Below are positions 40,134 through 49,892 of a DNA stretch of 64,000 bases, piece after piece; position 1 is the first letter of the stretch; every line of letters starts with the position of its first letter. Both the position numbers and the translations under genes were made by a program. The notes below the pieces were generated by a model. The model saw only the letters and a program-made list of their open reading frames with translations. It was not told the origin of the DNA and did not search any database. The stretch spans positions 1,054,001 to 1,118,000 of the forward strand of contig CAWEKD010000005.1 of the NCBI GenBank assembly GCA_963809545.1. Direction: 5' to 3'. This stretch comes from Natronosporangium sp035305625. GTDB lineage: Bacteria > Actinomycetota > Actinomycetes > Mycobacteriales > Micromonosporaceae.

Positions 40134-42971
40134 GTGTCCACGCTGCTTGTCCGTCGCCGTTGGCCAGCCGCGCTCGCCGCCTTGTTGGTGCTGCTGGCCA
40201 CGTTCGCCACCCCGGCGGCCGCCTCCCCGAACGAGTGGGAGTACAGCTCTCCAGACGCACTAACCCGCAAGGCGGAGCCGGCGGTGCTGGCTGCGCTCGA
40301 CGCCAGCGGTGCCACCGATGCGCTGATCGTGTTGGATGCCCGAACCGACACCTCGGCCGCCACCCGCATCGGGGACTGGACCGCCCGTGGACAGTGGGTG
40401 GTGCACGCGTTGCGCACCGTCGCTGACCGCAGCCAAGCGCCGCTGCGGCAGGCGCTGGATGCTCAGGGCGCCCGGTACCAAACGTTTTGGATTACCAACG
40501 CGATTCAGGTGTACGGTGCCACCCCGGCGGTGTTGGAAGCCGTCGCGGAATTCGCCACGGTCACCCGGATTCGCGCTCCCCGCACGTACGCACTGTCGGA
40601 GCCGGTGCTGACCGCTCCGGCGCCGGTCGCTACCGGGATCGCGTGGGGTGTCACCAACATTCGGGCGGATCGGGTTTGGCAAGAGTACGGAGTGACCGGC
40701 GAGGGGATCGTCGTGTCCAATATCGACACCGGAGTGGAGTTCGACCATCCGGCGCTGCTCGCCTCGTACCGGGGCAACCAGGGTGACGGGACGGTCAGCC
40801 ACGACTACCACTGGTTCGACGCCACAGGAACATGTGACGGTGCCCCCTGCGACCACCATTCGCACGGCACTCACACCATGGGCACGATGGTGGGTGACGA
40901 CGGGGGTGACAATCGGATCGGGGTGGCGCCAGGGGCCACCTGGATCGCCACCAACGGCTGCTGCCCCTCCGAAGAGGCGCTGATCCGCTCCGGGCAGTGG
41001 CTGCTCGCCCCGACCGACCGGGACGGCAATCACCCGGATCCGGCCCGGCGGCCGCATATCGTCAACAATTCCTGGGGCAGCAAACTACCCACGGACGACC
41101 CGATCATGGAGGATGTGCTGCGTGCCTGGGCAGACGCCGGCATGTTCGCCGTCTTCTCTAACGGCAACCACGGTCCGGCGTGCCGCACCAGCGGCTCTCC
41201 GGGCAGCCGGATCAACAATTACTCGGTCGGGGCGTACGGAGAAGACAATCGGATCGCTGACTTCTCCAGCCGCGGCCCCGGCCAGGGCCAGTCCGTGAAA
41301 CCAGACATTGCCGCACCGGGCGCGGCGGTCCGATCAGCGTTGAACAACGGGCGGTACGGCCTCATGTCCGGCACCTCCATGGCCGCACCCCACGTGGCCG
41401 GTGCGGTGGCGCTGCTGTGGTCGGCTCAGCCGGAGCTGGTGGGGAACATCGCTGCCACCCGGATGTTGCTGGATACCAGCGCGGTGGACACCCCGGATCC
41501 GCAGTGTGGTGGGGAGCCGGGCAACAACAATGTGTACGGCGAGGGGAGGCTGGACGCATATGCGTTGGTCAGCCTCGGCGTGTACGGCGTGGGGGAGCTG
41601 GTTGGTCAGGTGGTGGACGCTGACACTGGGGAGCCGCTGGCCGGTGCCACCGTCACCGTGACTGGCCGAGTGAGCCGGGAGACCACCACTGATCAGGATG
41701 GTCGATATGAATTGACGTTGGTGGCCGGTGAATACGAAGTACGAGTGGACGCCCTCGACTATGACCCGATGACCGTGGAGCAGGTGGTCGACCCCGGCGA
41801 GGTCACTACGTACAACGTGGCGCTGTCACCTACCCCACTGGTGACGATCGAAGGCACGGTGCGGGACGGTTCAGGGCATGGGTGGCCGCTGTACGCCCGC
41901 GTCACCGCCACCACCGACACGGGCCGACAGTGGCAGACCTTCACTGACCCGGTCACCGGGTGGTACGCGTTGCCGGTGCTGGCCGACGAAGAGTACCGGT
42001 TGCGGGTGGAGGCGCAGCTGCCTGGGTACTCGCCGTGGGAGCAGTCACTGTCGGTCGGCCGTATCGGTCTGACGCAGGAGGTGGATCTGCGGGTTTCCCC
42101 GGTGTGTGTGGCACCCGGCTATGCCCCGGATGGGATGGTGGGATACACCGAGTCGTTCGATCCGCCTGGGGCGGATGCGCTGCCTGGCTTGGTTCCCGCC
42201 CGCCCCGGTGCACCGGTGGGGTGGGAGGTCACCGACACCGATCCGGGCTACCCCGGTTATCAGCACCGGCCCGGGTGGGTGTTCGGCGACCCAGGACAGC
42301 GGGGTAACCGCACCGGAGGTGAGGGGGGATTCGCCATCGTGGATTCCGACCACGCTGGCCAGCATCACGTGCAGGTAACCGCGCTAACTAGCCCAGTGTT
42401 CGACTTGACCGAATACACGACACCGGTGCTGGTGTTCGCCTCCGATCTCGTGCCGGCGGTGAACTCGACTGCTCGAGTGGAGATCAGTGTGGACAGTGGC
42501 CAGACCTGGCGAGAGGTGTGGCGCGACACCGGCTTCCCTGGCCAGCCCGGACCGGCCCCGCAGCTGGTGGCGCTTCCGGAAGCAGCGGGTGAGCCGGAGG
42601 TGCGGGTGCGGTTCTCCTACTCCGGACAGTGGTCAGGCTGGTGGGCGATCGACGACGTGTTCCTCGGCGATCGTGGGGAATGCCTGCCGGTGCCGGGCGG
42701 ACTGCTGACCGGGCAGGTGATAGACGCGGTCAGTGGGGAGGGACTGACCGGCGCCATCGTGGTCACGGCGGCGGCGCCGGACACGCCGGCCACCACCGTG
42801 GCTACTCCGGACGATCCCGCTCTCGACGACGGCTGGTACTGGCTGTTCTCGCCGGAGGTGGAGGAGCAGGAGGTGTCGGCGGCGGCGCCGGGCTATCGGG
42901 AGTCCATCCAGACGGTGTCGGTGGCGGCGAATGAGGTGGTGCGGGTGGACTTCTCGCTCGTTGCGCAGTAG
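40134..42971 (+). CDS. exported S8 serine peptidase with two CarboxypepD-like domains (945 aa)
   Basis: Signal peptide ending TPAAA-SPNE. The catalytic domain spans about 170-480. Asp198 lies in VVSNIDTGVEFDHP, His244 in HHSHGTHTMGTMVG, the oxyanion Asn345 in FSNGNHGP and Ser415 in LMSGTSMAAPHVAGAVALLW: all intact. The N-terminal region before residue 170 is a propeptide-like inhibitor. The C-terminal part has a carboxypeptidase regulatory-like (Ig-like) domain (LVGQVVDADTGEPLAGATVT), a MAM/jelly-roll-type domain and a second regulatory-like domain (LLTGQVIDAVSGEGLTGAIV). GTG start one base after the propeller stop. The only active-looking enzyme of the cassette. A terminator follows. Confidence 0.9.
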   Translation: MSTLLVRRRWPAALAALLVLLATFATPAAASPNEWEYSSPDALTRKAEPAVLAALDASGATDALIVLDARTDTSAATRIGDWTARGQWVVHALRTVADRSQAPLRQALDAQGARYQTFWITNAIQVYGATPAVLEAVAEFATVTRIRAPRTYALSEPVLTAPAPVATGIAWGVTNIRADRVWQEYGVTGEGIVVSNIDTGVEFDHPALLASYRGNQGDGTVSHDYHWFDATGTCDGAPCDHHSHGTHTMGTMVGDDGGDNRIGVAPGATWIATNGCCPSEEALIRSGQWLLAPTDRDGNHPDPARRPHIVNNSWGSKLPTDDPIMEDVLRAWADAGMFAVFSNGNHGPACRTSGSPGSRINNYSVGAYGEDNRIADFSSRGPGQGQSVKPDIAAPGAAVRSALNNGRYGLMSGTSMAAPHVAGAVALLWSAQPELVGNIAATRMLLDTSAVDTPDPQCGGEPGNNNVYGEGRLDAYALVSLGVYGVGELVGQVVDADTGEPLAGATVTVTGRVSRETTTDQDGRYELTLVAGEYEVRVDALDYDPMTVEQVVDPGEVTTYNVALSPTPLVTIEGTVRDGSGHGWPLYARVTATTDTGRQWQTFTDPVTGWYALPVLADEEYRLRVEAQLPGYSPWEQSLSVGRIGLTQEVDLRVSPVCVAPGYAPDGMVGYTESFDPPGADALPGLVPARPGAPVGWEVTDTDPGYPGYQHRPGWVFGDPGQRGNRTGGEGGFAIVDSDHAGQHHVQVTALTSPVFDLTEYTTPVLVFASDLVPAVNSTARVEISVDSGQTWREVWRDTGFPGQPGPAPQLVALPEAAGEPEVRVRFSYSGQWSGWWAIDDVFLGDRGECLPVPGGLLTGQVIDAVSGEGLTGAIVVTAAAPDTPATTVATPDDPALDDGWYWLFSPEVEEQEVSAAAPGYRESIQTVSVAANEVVRVDFSLVAQ

Positions 42972-42989
42972 CGCGGGAACTTTTCGCTG

Positions 42990-43023
42990 CTTCGGCCGGA
43001 CCAGCCGCCTGGTCCGGCCGAAG
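42990..43023 (+). terminator. perfect 15-bp hairpin closing the exported-protein cassette
   Basis: CTTCGGCCGGACCAG (42990-43004), loop CCGC, and its exact complement (43009-43023), 18 bases after the subtilisin stop codon. There is no T run, as is usual for actinobacterial terminators. Confidence 0.75.
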
Positions 43024-43070
43024 CCAGCGTCTGATCGAGGCCGGGAACTGGCCTGTAACTTTGTTTACTT

Positions 43071-43092
43071 TGAGTATTTGATCAGATACTCA
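43071..43092. promoter_or_regulatory. palindrome TGAGTAT-N8-ATACTCA before the small membrane ORF
   Basis: Seven-base arms at 43071-43077 and 43086-43092 flank the core TTGATCAG, itself nearly palindromic. It ends 9 bases before the ATG at 43102 in an A/T-rich stretch, so it is in the position of an operator or of a short leader hairpin. Confidence 0.4.
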
Positions 43093-43101
43093 TAATCTTT
43101 T

Positions 43102-43347
43102 ATGAAGAGGGTTGGTTGTTACTGGGGATACCTGCTACTTCTCTTGGCGCTGACGGCATGGTGGGCCATTGAGATCGGTCCAGTTGTGCTGATCATCTTG
43201 CCGGGGGTCACTGTCGGCTGCTTCTGCTTTCGGGTGCCGTCTGGTGTGGTGCGGCTACCCGGGAAGGTAGAGCGTGTCGCAAGAACGCTAGTGGTCTGCT
43301 GCTTGGCTGCAGCTATCGCCAGCACAAATGGCAAAAGCTCAAGATGA
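43102..43347 (+). CDS. small low-G/C membrane protein (81 aa)
   Basis: MKRVGCYWGYLLLLLALTAW and IEIGPVVLIILPGVTVGCFC make two probable membrane segments, followed by a basic stretch (RVPSGVVRLPGKVERVARTL). No family is recognised. The G/C content of this gene and the 500 bp around it is visibly lower than in the rest of the window, suggesting transferred DNA. A ribosome-binding site is not evident. Confidence 0.4.
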   Translation: MKRVGCYWGYLLLLLALTAWWAIEIGPVVLIILPGVTVGCFCFRVPSGVVRLPGKVERVARTLVVCCLAAAIASTNGKSSR

Positions 43348-43609
43348 TGGTAGTGCCTCGGGCATGGCGCGAACTCAACCGAGGGTTGTGGGTGAGTCCA
43401 GCGAAATGTCTAGCTACCGTCGCCACGCTGGTCACGATTATCAACGGGGCGGTGGGCACTGTGGTCATTATGTTCGGAATGTCCTGATAGTTCACTACCT
43501 GGCAGGCTTCCGAAGCATTGTCCGATTGTGGGCAGCGTGCGGACGAGCAGGCGAGCAGGAGCGCACCGATGGGGAGACACAGGTCAGCGCTCATAGCACG
43601 CGGGGTGGT

Positions 43610-43699
43610 TGGCGGAGGGTGTGGGATTCGAACCCACGAGAGGCTTGCGCCCCTAGCGGTTTTCAAGACCGCCGCCATCGGCCACTAGGCGAACCCTCC
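43610..43699 (-). tRNA. tRNA-Ser (anticodon TGA)
   Basis: Leftward class II tRNA. The acceptor GGAGGGT pairs with ACCCTCC. The anticodon stem GCGGT/ACCGC holds CTTGAAA with anticodon TGA, and there is a long variable arm. The T-arm contains GGTTCGAATCC. The body is 43613-43699 and CCA is encoded at 43610-43612. Reads TCN serine codons. Confidence 0.95.
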
Positions 43700-43812
43700 C
43701 GGCTGCGGCCGCCAGCGTGAGCTGGTCCGCAGCGTGTCATCAGCGCCCACGATGCTATCGCATCCGATCGGTCTCCCTTCGATCCCGCAGGGATCCATAG
43801 CGGCTGGCACGG

Positions 43813-46545
43813 TCAGGAATCGAATCGGAGGACCCGGCCGAGGCCGAGGCGCCGATGCGCCGCCGCCTCGGCGAGCACCGCGCCGACGAGGAACACCCCC
43901 AGCAGCCCGGTCAGTAGGGCGACCGTCCCCAGGTCGAAGGTGACCACCACCGGGGCGCCGCCGGTGAGCTCGGTCAGCCCGAGCGCCGGCGCCAACAGCA
44001 CCGGCATCCCGACGCCGACCACCGCTCCCACCGCCACCGCGACGGCCAGCACCGGGAGCAGCTCGATCAGCAGCAGGGCGCGGGTCTGCCGGTGGGACAG
44101 CCCCATGGTGCGCAGCAGGGCCAGCGTCCGCCCCCGGGCCGCGGCCTGGCCGACCAGGGTCAGCTCGACCGCCAGCACCCCGCCCACGGCCGCCCCGATC
44201 GTCCCGATCAGGAACATCAGACTCAGCCAGGGCTGGAACTCGCTGCCGGCCAACTCCTCCCGGTAGCCGGCGAGGCTGGTCACCTCTACGTGCTCCGGGG
44301 CATTACCGGTCGCGTCCGCGACCGCCTCCCGTACCGCCGCCAAGTCAGCGTCCGCGCCGGCTATCAACAGTTCGTCGATCGGCGTCGTCGGCGCCGCATG
44401 CCGAGGCAGCAGCACCCAGTTGTCGCCCGGGGCCAGGTCAGGCAGGCCGCTGATCTCCCCCACCACGGTCACCGGCCGCTTCTGCCCGTCCGGCAGCTGC
44501 ACCGCCAACTCCTGGCCGGAGTCGGCATGGGGTGGTACCAGCACCGGTACCGGGTCGGTGGTGGCGTCGGCCGCCAAGAGGGGCTGCGGCAGTCGTCCCG
44601 GCGCGTCGATCGCGGTCAGGATCTGCTGGTATGCGGGGGTGTCAACGATGACCACGGTGCTGCCCTGCACCACTCGGTCGTTCCGGAGAAGGAAGCCACC
44701 CCGTCCCATGGCGGCCACCGTGGTGACACCGGGCAGGGTGGCCACGGCCGTCACGGTTCCGGGGGCCAGCCCGTCGGCCGCCACCCGGGCATGGGCGCCC
44801 ACCGCCTGGACCGCGACGGCCTGCCGACCGGCGTCGATCGCCTGATACACCGCTCCGGAGAAACCGCCCACCGCCACCGCGAGCACCAGCACCACCATCG
44901 GCAGCGCGGTCACCGGGGCCGCGCGACTGGCCCGGGCGAGGCCGAGGAAGGCCACCACGCCGGGGCGACGGGCGGTCAGTAGCCCGAGCAGCCGCAGCGG
45001 CCACGGGTGCAACCGGAGCGCCAGCAGACCGGCGGCGGCCCCGATCAGCACCGGCACCATGGCCAGGTACGGGTCGGCGCCACCGACTCGGGTCAGGCCG
45101 CGCTGGTGCAGCACCAACACCCCCACCCCGGCGAGCAGCACCACCGCCACCTCGATGGTGATGCGTACCGGGGGATAGTGGACCAGCTCACTCCGCTGAG
45201 CCGCCACCGGGCGGGCCCGTCCGCCCAGGGCCAGCACGACCGCCACCAGCAGCAGCGCCCCCGCGGCCACCGTCACCGGGGCCGCGCCGAGACCGGGCAC
45301 CAATGCCGGATCCGACCGGCCCGGTACCGGCAGGTGCAGCAGCCAGCCGAGCGCGGCCGCCGGGAGCACCACCAGCGCCGCCTCCGCCAGACACCAGTGC
45401 AGCAGGGTGGGCCACGACCCACCGCGGGCCCGCAGGAGCGCCAACTCTTCGCGCCGCCGGTTGCCCGCGGTCGCGGCCACCAGCACCAGCAGGCCCGCCC
45501 CGACCCCAACCAGCCCGGCCGTGACCACCGCCGCCACCGCCTGCCCCGCCGCCAACTGGCCCTGGAATTCGTCGATCAGTTCGAACAGCGCGGTCTCCAC
45601 CCGCAGCTCCGTGCGCAGCCCGGTGTTGCCGAGCAGATCCGCCACCGCGTCGGGCGCCTGCGCAGCCCAGTCGGCGTCCAGCCGTGCGGTGTCCAACCGG
45701 AGCCGGACCACCGTCTCCCCGGCGAAGAAGTCGCCCAGCTCCTGTCCCGTCAGCACGTTGATCCCCGACTGGTCGGTGACGAGCGTCGCTTGCCGGATCG
45801 GTACGGGCTCTTGGGGCGGCTGCGCGCCCGGCGGCCACAGCCGGGTCGGGGCCGCCAGCAGTCGGCGGTCCAGTTCCCAGATCGCCGCCGCCGGATCCTG
45901 CGGTGCGAACAGGCCGGTGAGCCGGACCGCGACGGCTGGCCCGACGTCCCCCGTGACCTGTTCGGGGCGGACCTCCGCCTGACCGGGAAGCAGCGAGTAG
46001 ACCTCACCGACCTGCAGCCCGAGCGTCTCCGCCACCGGTGCCGCGGCCATCACCTCGACCACCGCGGAGGTCGGGTCGGTGGCGTCGGTCGACGGTGGCT
46101 CCCCCGCCACCACGTCCACTTCGTCCAGCAGATCAGTCTGGTGGTGAAAGGTCACCAGCGGCAGGAATCCGCTCGGTTCCGCGCTCACCCCGGCGCCGGC
46201 GAGAGTGACGAACGGAGCCGCCTCGGGGTCGGCGTGGCTGGGCCCGAGAATCCGGGTGCGTTGGATGCCCCAGGCGTTGCTCAGCCGGTCGGCCAGATCC
46301 GGAGACAGCAGCGCTGTCACCTCGTCCCGTACCCCCGCGGCGGTGCTGCCGAGCCGCCGGGGCTCCGAGAACGTCAGGTCCCGGGTGCTGGCCGGTGCCT
46401 GGTCGACCAGTTGGCGCAGCGCATTGTCCGCCAGGTGTCGGGTCACCGGGCCGGCGCTGGCGACCACGAACACCAACCCCGCGGTCACCAGGCCCACCAG
46501 CGTCCACCAGGCCGGGTACGCGCGTAGCCGCCGCCACCGTCGCAT
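43813..46545 (-). CDS. ABC exporter permease, FtsX-like (910 aa)
   Basis: Last gene of a leftward four-gene operon. Contains an N-terminal membrane segment (WWTLVGLVTAGLVFVVASAG), a large extracytoplasmic domain, and two FtsX-like membrane blocks (around residues 340-480 with AVVTAGLVGVGAGLLVLVAA, and at the end with LMFLIGTIGAAVGGVLAVEL, LLLIELLPVLAVAVAVGAVV). MacB/LolC-type proteins of this class move lipids, antibiotics or lipoproteins by a mechanotransmission mechanism. ATG 46545 overlaps the preceding stop by one base (TAATG). Confidence 0.85.
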   Translation of the reverse strand: MRRWRRLRAYPAWWTLVGLVTAGLVFVVASAGPVTRHLADNALRQLVDQAPASTRDLTFSEPRRLGSTAAGVRDEVTALLSPDLADRLSNAWGIQRTRILGPSHADPEAAPFVTLAGAGVSAEPSGFLPLVTFHHQTDLLDEVDVVAGEPPSTDATDPTSAVVEVMAAAPVAETLGLQVGEVYSLLPGQAEVRPEQVTGDVGPAVAVRLTGLFAPQDPAAAIWELDRRLLAAPTRLWPPGAQPPQEPVPIRQATLVTDQSGINVLTGQELGDFFAGETVVRLRLDTARLDADWAAQAPDAVADLLGNTGLRTELRVETALFELIDEFQGQLAAGQAVAAVVTAGLVGVGAGLLVLVAATAGNRRREELALLRARGGSWPTLLHWCLAEAALVVLPAAALGWLLHLPVPGRSDPALVPGLGAAPVTVAAGALLLVAVVLALGGRARPVAAQRSELVHYPPVRITIEVAVVLLAGVGVLVLHQRGLTRVGGADPYLAMVPVLIGAAAGLLALRLHPWPLRLLGLLTARRPGVVAFLGLARASRAAPVTALPMVVLVLAVAVGGFSGAVYQAIDAGRQAVAVQAVGAHARVAADGLAPGTVTAVATLPGVTTVAAMGRGGFLLRNDRVVQGSTVVIVDTPAYQQILTAIDAPGRLPQPLLAADATTDPVPVLVPPHADSGQELAVQLPDGQKRPVTVVGEISGLPDLAPGDNWVLLPRHAAPTTPIDELLIAGADADLAAVREAVADATGNAPEHVEVTSLAGYREELAGSEFQPWLSLMFLIGTIGAAVGGVLAVELTLVGQAAARGRTLALLRTMGLSHRQTRALLLIELLPVLAVAVAVGAVVGVGMPVLLAPALGLTELTGGAPVVVTFDLGTVALLTGLLGVFLVGAVLAEAAAHRRLGLGRVLRFDS

Positions 46546-49500
46546 TAGTCCTCCCCGATTCGTAGCGCTCCGGCGGCGACCTCTCGGCGGGCCCGCCGCG
46601 CCACCAGCGCACCCAGCCCCACCGTCACCAGGAACAGGCCGAGCGTGGGGGCGATCAGCTGCGCCGGTGCCGCCACCAGCCGGGGCGCCGGCAGCGGCAC
46701 CTCTCCCGTCGGCGTGAGCACCAGGGAGGTGCCCATCGCCGCCGCCACCACCCAGCCGACCAGCAACCCGACCACCACCCCGAGCCCGGCCAGCACCGCC
46801 TGTTCGGTCAGCAGGGACCGTGTCAGCCCCGCCGGGGGCGTACCCAGGGTGTGCAGGACCGCCAATTCCCGTCGCCGCCGTACGGCGGTGGCGCGAGAGT
46901 CCACCAGGAGGCCGAATCCCGCGAACAGAGCGGCCGCTGCTGCCGTGCACCAGAGCGCCACCTGCACCCCCATTCCGAGCGGATCGGTCAACATCCGGTC
47001 GGTCTCGGTGCGTCGGTCGTACACCTCACCGATCCAGGGCAGGTTGGTGATCGCCGCGGCGGATCCGGCCGGTGCCCGCAGCCACCACTCGGTGACCTGC
47101 GGAGTGGGGCGCTGGTCTCCGAATTGGCGGATGGACATCCAGGTCAGATCCACAATGGCCCCGGATCCGTCCGGGCTCCCCGGGATCGCCTCCACCACCC
47201 CGGCCACCCGCGCACTGGTGATCCCGCCGGCGCCGTCGCTGATCCGGAACGCTTCGCCGACCTTCCGGCCGGTGGCGGCCAGCAGGTCCGGGGTGACCAG
47301 CATCGGGATCAGGGTCCGCTTCGGCAACGGTGCGGTGAGCTGGAACGTCAGCGTCCCCGGATAGTGCTTCGCCGGCTGCAGGGTGACGGTCACCGCCGGT
47401 TCTCCCTCGACCCGCTGGGGCAGGGGGGCCAACTCATCCTGATCGGTGAGGTGGAGGTCCCAGTCCGCGGGCAGCTCCAGCGGAGTCTGCTCACCGTCCG
47501 CGCCCACCCACGCCAGGTCCTGCCACCGCCAGGTCACCTGCACCGGCGCGAGGTCCGCCTCCGGGACCAGGCCAGCGTCCCAGCGGGCCACCTGCATCCC
47601 CGCCCCGAGGCCGAGCAAGGCGACGGCGCCCGGCGGCGGGCTGACCGCCAACTCCAGGGTGCCGTCGTCGGCCAGGACGATCCCACCGGTCAGGTAGCCG
47701 AACTGGTCGGTCGCTGCCCGGCCGACCTCCACGGACCGGATCAGTCCCTGCCGGTCAAGGAATTGGAAGGTCACTGTGGTAGGGAGCGGGCTTGGTAGCT
47801 GTTGTTCCACAATGACCGGTTCGCTTGCTTCAGAATCGACGAACCCTATCTGGACGAAGCGGTGGACCTGTGGCTCCGGCACAGTGAACCGGAACCGGCC
47901 CACGAGCCGCTCGGCTCCTTCCGGCAGCGGCAACCCGCGCAGCTCCGGGCGCCCCTCCCGCAGGGTCGCGAACAGTTCGTCGGGTCCGGTGGGGGCGAGG
48001 TCCGATCGCAGCCGCACCACTTCCGGCGCGCGTTCGCTGTCGATCGCCAGCAGCGGGAACCGGCCCGCCTCCGACACGGTCAAGGTGGTCCGGTGCACCG
48101 GCATCAATTCCGCCTCCGGCGCCGCGGCCGCCAGCTCCGTACCGGACGATGCCGTCGGCGAGACCACCATCGCGCGCAGGTCCGCGCCCACCCACTGGTC
48201 AGCCTGGTCACGCTGCGACTGCCGCCAGGTGCTCGCGACCGTGGGTGCCAGTACGGCCGTCGCGACCGCCAGCACCAGTAGCAGCACCGGGCCGGCGTGG
48301 GGGCGGCGGTCCGCCTGCCACATTCCCAGCAGCCCCGCGAAACTGCCCCGGCGGGTCATCAGCCGCACCCCGGCGCGGGTCGCCAGCGGCAGCAACCGCA
48401 TCGCCAGCGCGGTTCCCGCCAGCACCCCCAGCACCGGAGCGGCCACCAGCAGCGGGTCGATTCCCAGCCCGGCGTCGCGGGGGGTGAGCGCAGTGCCGTA
48501 CCGGCGCAGCTGCCCCCAGGCCAGCAACGCTACCGCGGCCAGCGCCACGTCCACTCCGGCGCGCCGCGCCCGCGCCGCGGCCTTACTCGGGCGGGACCGC
48601 TCCTGCAGCTCGGCCGTCCATGTCCGCCCTCGGCCCGCCGCCGGCACTGTCAACGCCGTGGCGCAACCCAGCGCCGCCACCCCCGCGGTCAGCCACGCCA
48701 GGGGCGGCCCCCACCAGCCGTACGAGGCCAGGTCGGCCACGAACGCGTACCGGCCGTCGGCGAACCAGTGGTCGATCAACTGCACCAGCCAGGTCCCCAC
48801 CGGCGCTCCCAGTACGGCCGCGGGGGCGACTACCAGCAGCGCCTCACCCGCCGCGAATCCGGCCAGTTGCCATCGGCTGGCGCCCCGGGCGCGCAGCAAG
48901 GCGTTGTCCACCCCGCGGTAGGCGGCGAGCAGTTGGGCCACCAACACCAGCCCGTAGCCGGCGACCACCACCAGCAACGCCGTCGACAGCAGAATGCCGG
49001 AGCGGTTCACCACCACCGCCGCGCCGAGCCGCTCCGCCAGCTGATCGAGGTCGGTGTAGAGCCGTAACGAGGCCAGGCCCGGATCGACCTTCCCCCACTC
49101 CGGCAGCTGTTGGGAGGCCTTCCCCCACTCCGACAGCCGTTGGGTGAGGGCCCGCACCCCGGTCCGGAGCGCGTCCGGGTTCGCGGCGGCCATCTGGGTC
49201 GGGTCCGGCGCCGCTACCCACTTCACCGTGGCCTGCTGCAGGTAGCAGGTCAGGAACTCGTCGGGATGGACCACGAACGGTCCGATGCCGCCCAGCTCCA
49301 GCCTGCTGCCGAGGATCTGCCAGTACGGGTCGGCCGGGTCCACCGGTTGCCACAGCCCGACCACCTCCATCGGCACCGGCTGCTGCTGACCGGACCGGGT
49401 GTCCAGGATGGTCAGCTGGTCGCCGGTGGTGACCTCCAGCAGCCCGGCCGCGTCGACCGGCAGGACCGTCGGCACCGGTCCGTCCCCGGTCGTCGGTTCG

Positions 49501-49892
49501 GGCCAGCGCCCAGCGACCAGTTCCGCGTGGTCAGCCAGATCGGGTAGAAACCCCACCACAGCGGAGCCTTCCACCGGGGTGGTCAGTTCCTGTCCGCTGG
49601 CGTACCCGCCCATGGACACGGTCAGCGGCACCCCCGCCAACCCGTCCCCGAACAGTTCCCGTACCGCGGCGTCTCGGGCCGCCAGCTCGTCGGGTGAACC
49701 CCCGGTACCCCCACTGATCCACAGCGATCGTTCTTCCGCCGGCGCCGCCACAATCACCGTTCGTACCGCCGCCACCGGCAGCAGCTGCGCGTACAGCACG
49801 AACGTGGTCACCAGCACGGTGGTCACCGTGGCGGCCACCGTCGCCGCGACCAGGAGGGTCCGGGCGGCGGCCCGGGAGAGCACGAGCCTCAT
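46545..49892 (-). CDS. ABC exporter permease, FtsX-like, large (1115 aa)
   Basis: Same general plan as its neighbour but longer: N-terminal segment TLLVAATVAATVTTVLVTTF, extracytoplasmic domain of about 300 residues, membrane blocks (ILLSTALLVVVAGYGLVLVA, GPVLLLVLAVATAVLAPTVA), a second extracytoplasmic domain of about 300 residues and a last FtsX-like block (AALFAGFGLLVDSRATAVRR, LGVVVGLLVGWVVAAAMGTS). The two permeases are likely one heterodimeric exporter. ATG 49892 overlaps the end of the ATPase gene at 49889 by four bases. Confidence 0.85.
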   Translation of the reverse strand: MRLVLSRAAARTLLVAATVAATVTTVLVTTFVLYAQLLPVAAVRTVIVAAPAEERSLWISGGTGGSPDELAARDAAVRELFGDGLAGVPLTVSMGGYASGQELTTPVEGSAVVGFLPDLADHAELVAGRWPEPTTGDGPVPTVLPVDAAGLLEVTTGDQLTILDTRSGQQQPVPMEVVGLWQPVDPADPYWQILGSRLELGGIGPFVVHPDEFLTCYLQQATVKWVAAPDPTQMAAANPDALRTGVRALTQRLSEWGKASQQLPEWGKVDPGLASLRLYTDLDQLAERLGAAVVVNRSGILLSTALLVVVAGYGLVLVAQLLAAYRGVDNALLRARGASRWQLAGFAAGEALLVVAPAAVLGAPVGTWLVQLIDHWFADGRYAFVADLASYGWWGPPLAWLTAGVAALGCATALTVPAAGRGRTWTAELQERSRPSKAAARARRAGVDVALAAVALLAWGQLRRYGTALTPRDAGLGIDPLLVAAPVLGVLAGTALAMRLLPLATRAGVRLMTRRGSFAGLLGMWQADRRPHAGPVLLLVLAVATAVLAPTVASTWRQSQRDQADQWVGADLRAMVVSPTASSGTELAAAAPEAELMPVHRTTLTVSEAGRFPLLAIDSERAPEVVRLRSDLAPTGPDELFATLREGRPELRGLPLPEGAERLVGRFRFTVPEPQVHRFVQIGFVDSEASEPVIVEQQLPSPLPTTVTFQFLDRQGLIRSVEVGRAATDQFGYLTGGIVLADDGTLELAVSPPPGAVALLGLGAGMQVARWDAGLVPEADLAPVQVTWRWQDLAWVGADGEQTPLELPADWDLHLTDQDELAPLPQRVEGEPAVTVTLQPAKHYPGTLTFQLTAPLPKRTLIPMLVTPDLLAATGRKVGEAFRISDGAGGITSARVAGVVEAIPGSPDGSGAIVDLTWMSIRQFGDQRPTPQVTEWWLRAPAGSAAAITNLPWIGEVYDRRTETDRMLTDPLGMGVQVALWCTAAAAALFAGFGLLVDSRATAVRRRRELAVLHTLGTPPAGLTRSLLTEQAVLAGLGVVVGLLVGWVVAAAMGTSLVLTPTGEVPLPAPRLVAAPAQLIAPTLGLFLVTVGLGALVARRARREVAAGALRIGED

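Noticed and set aside
43348..43612. A gene between the small membrane ORF and tRNA-Ser
   Set aside because: Open frames there have no recognisable protein and run into the tRNA.
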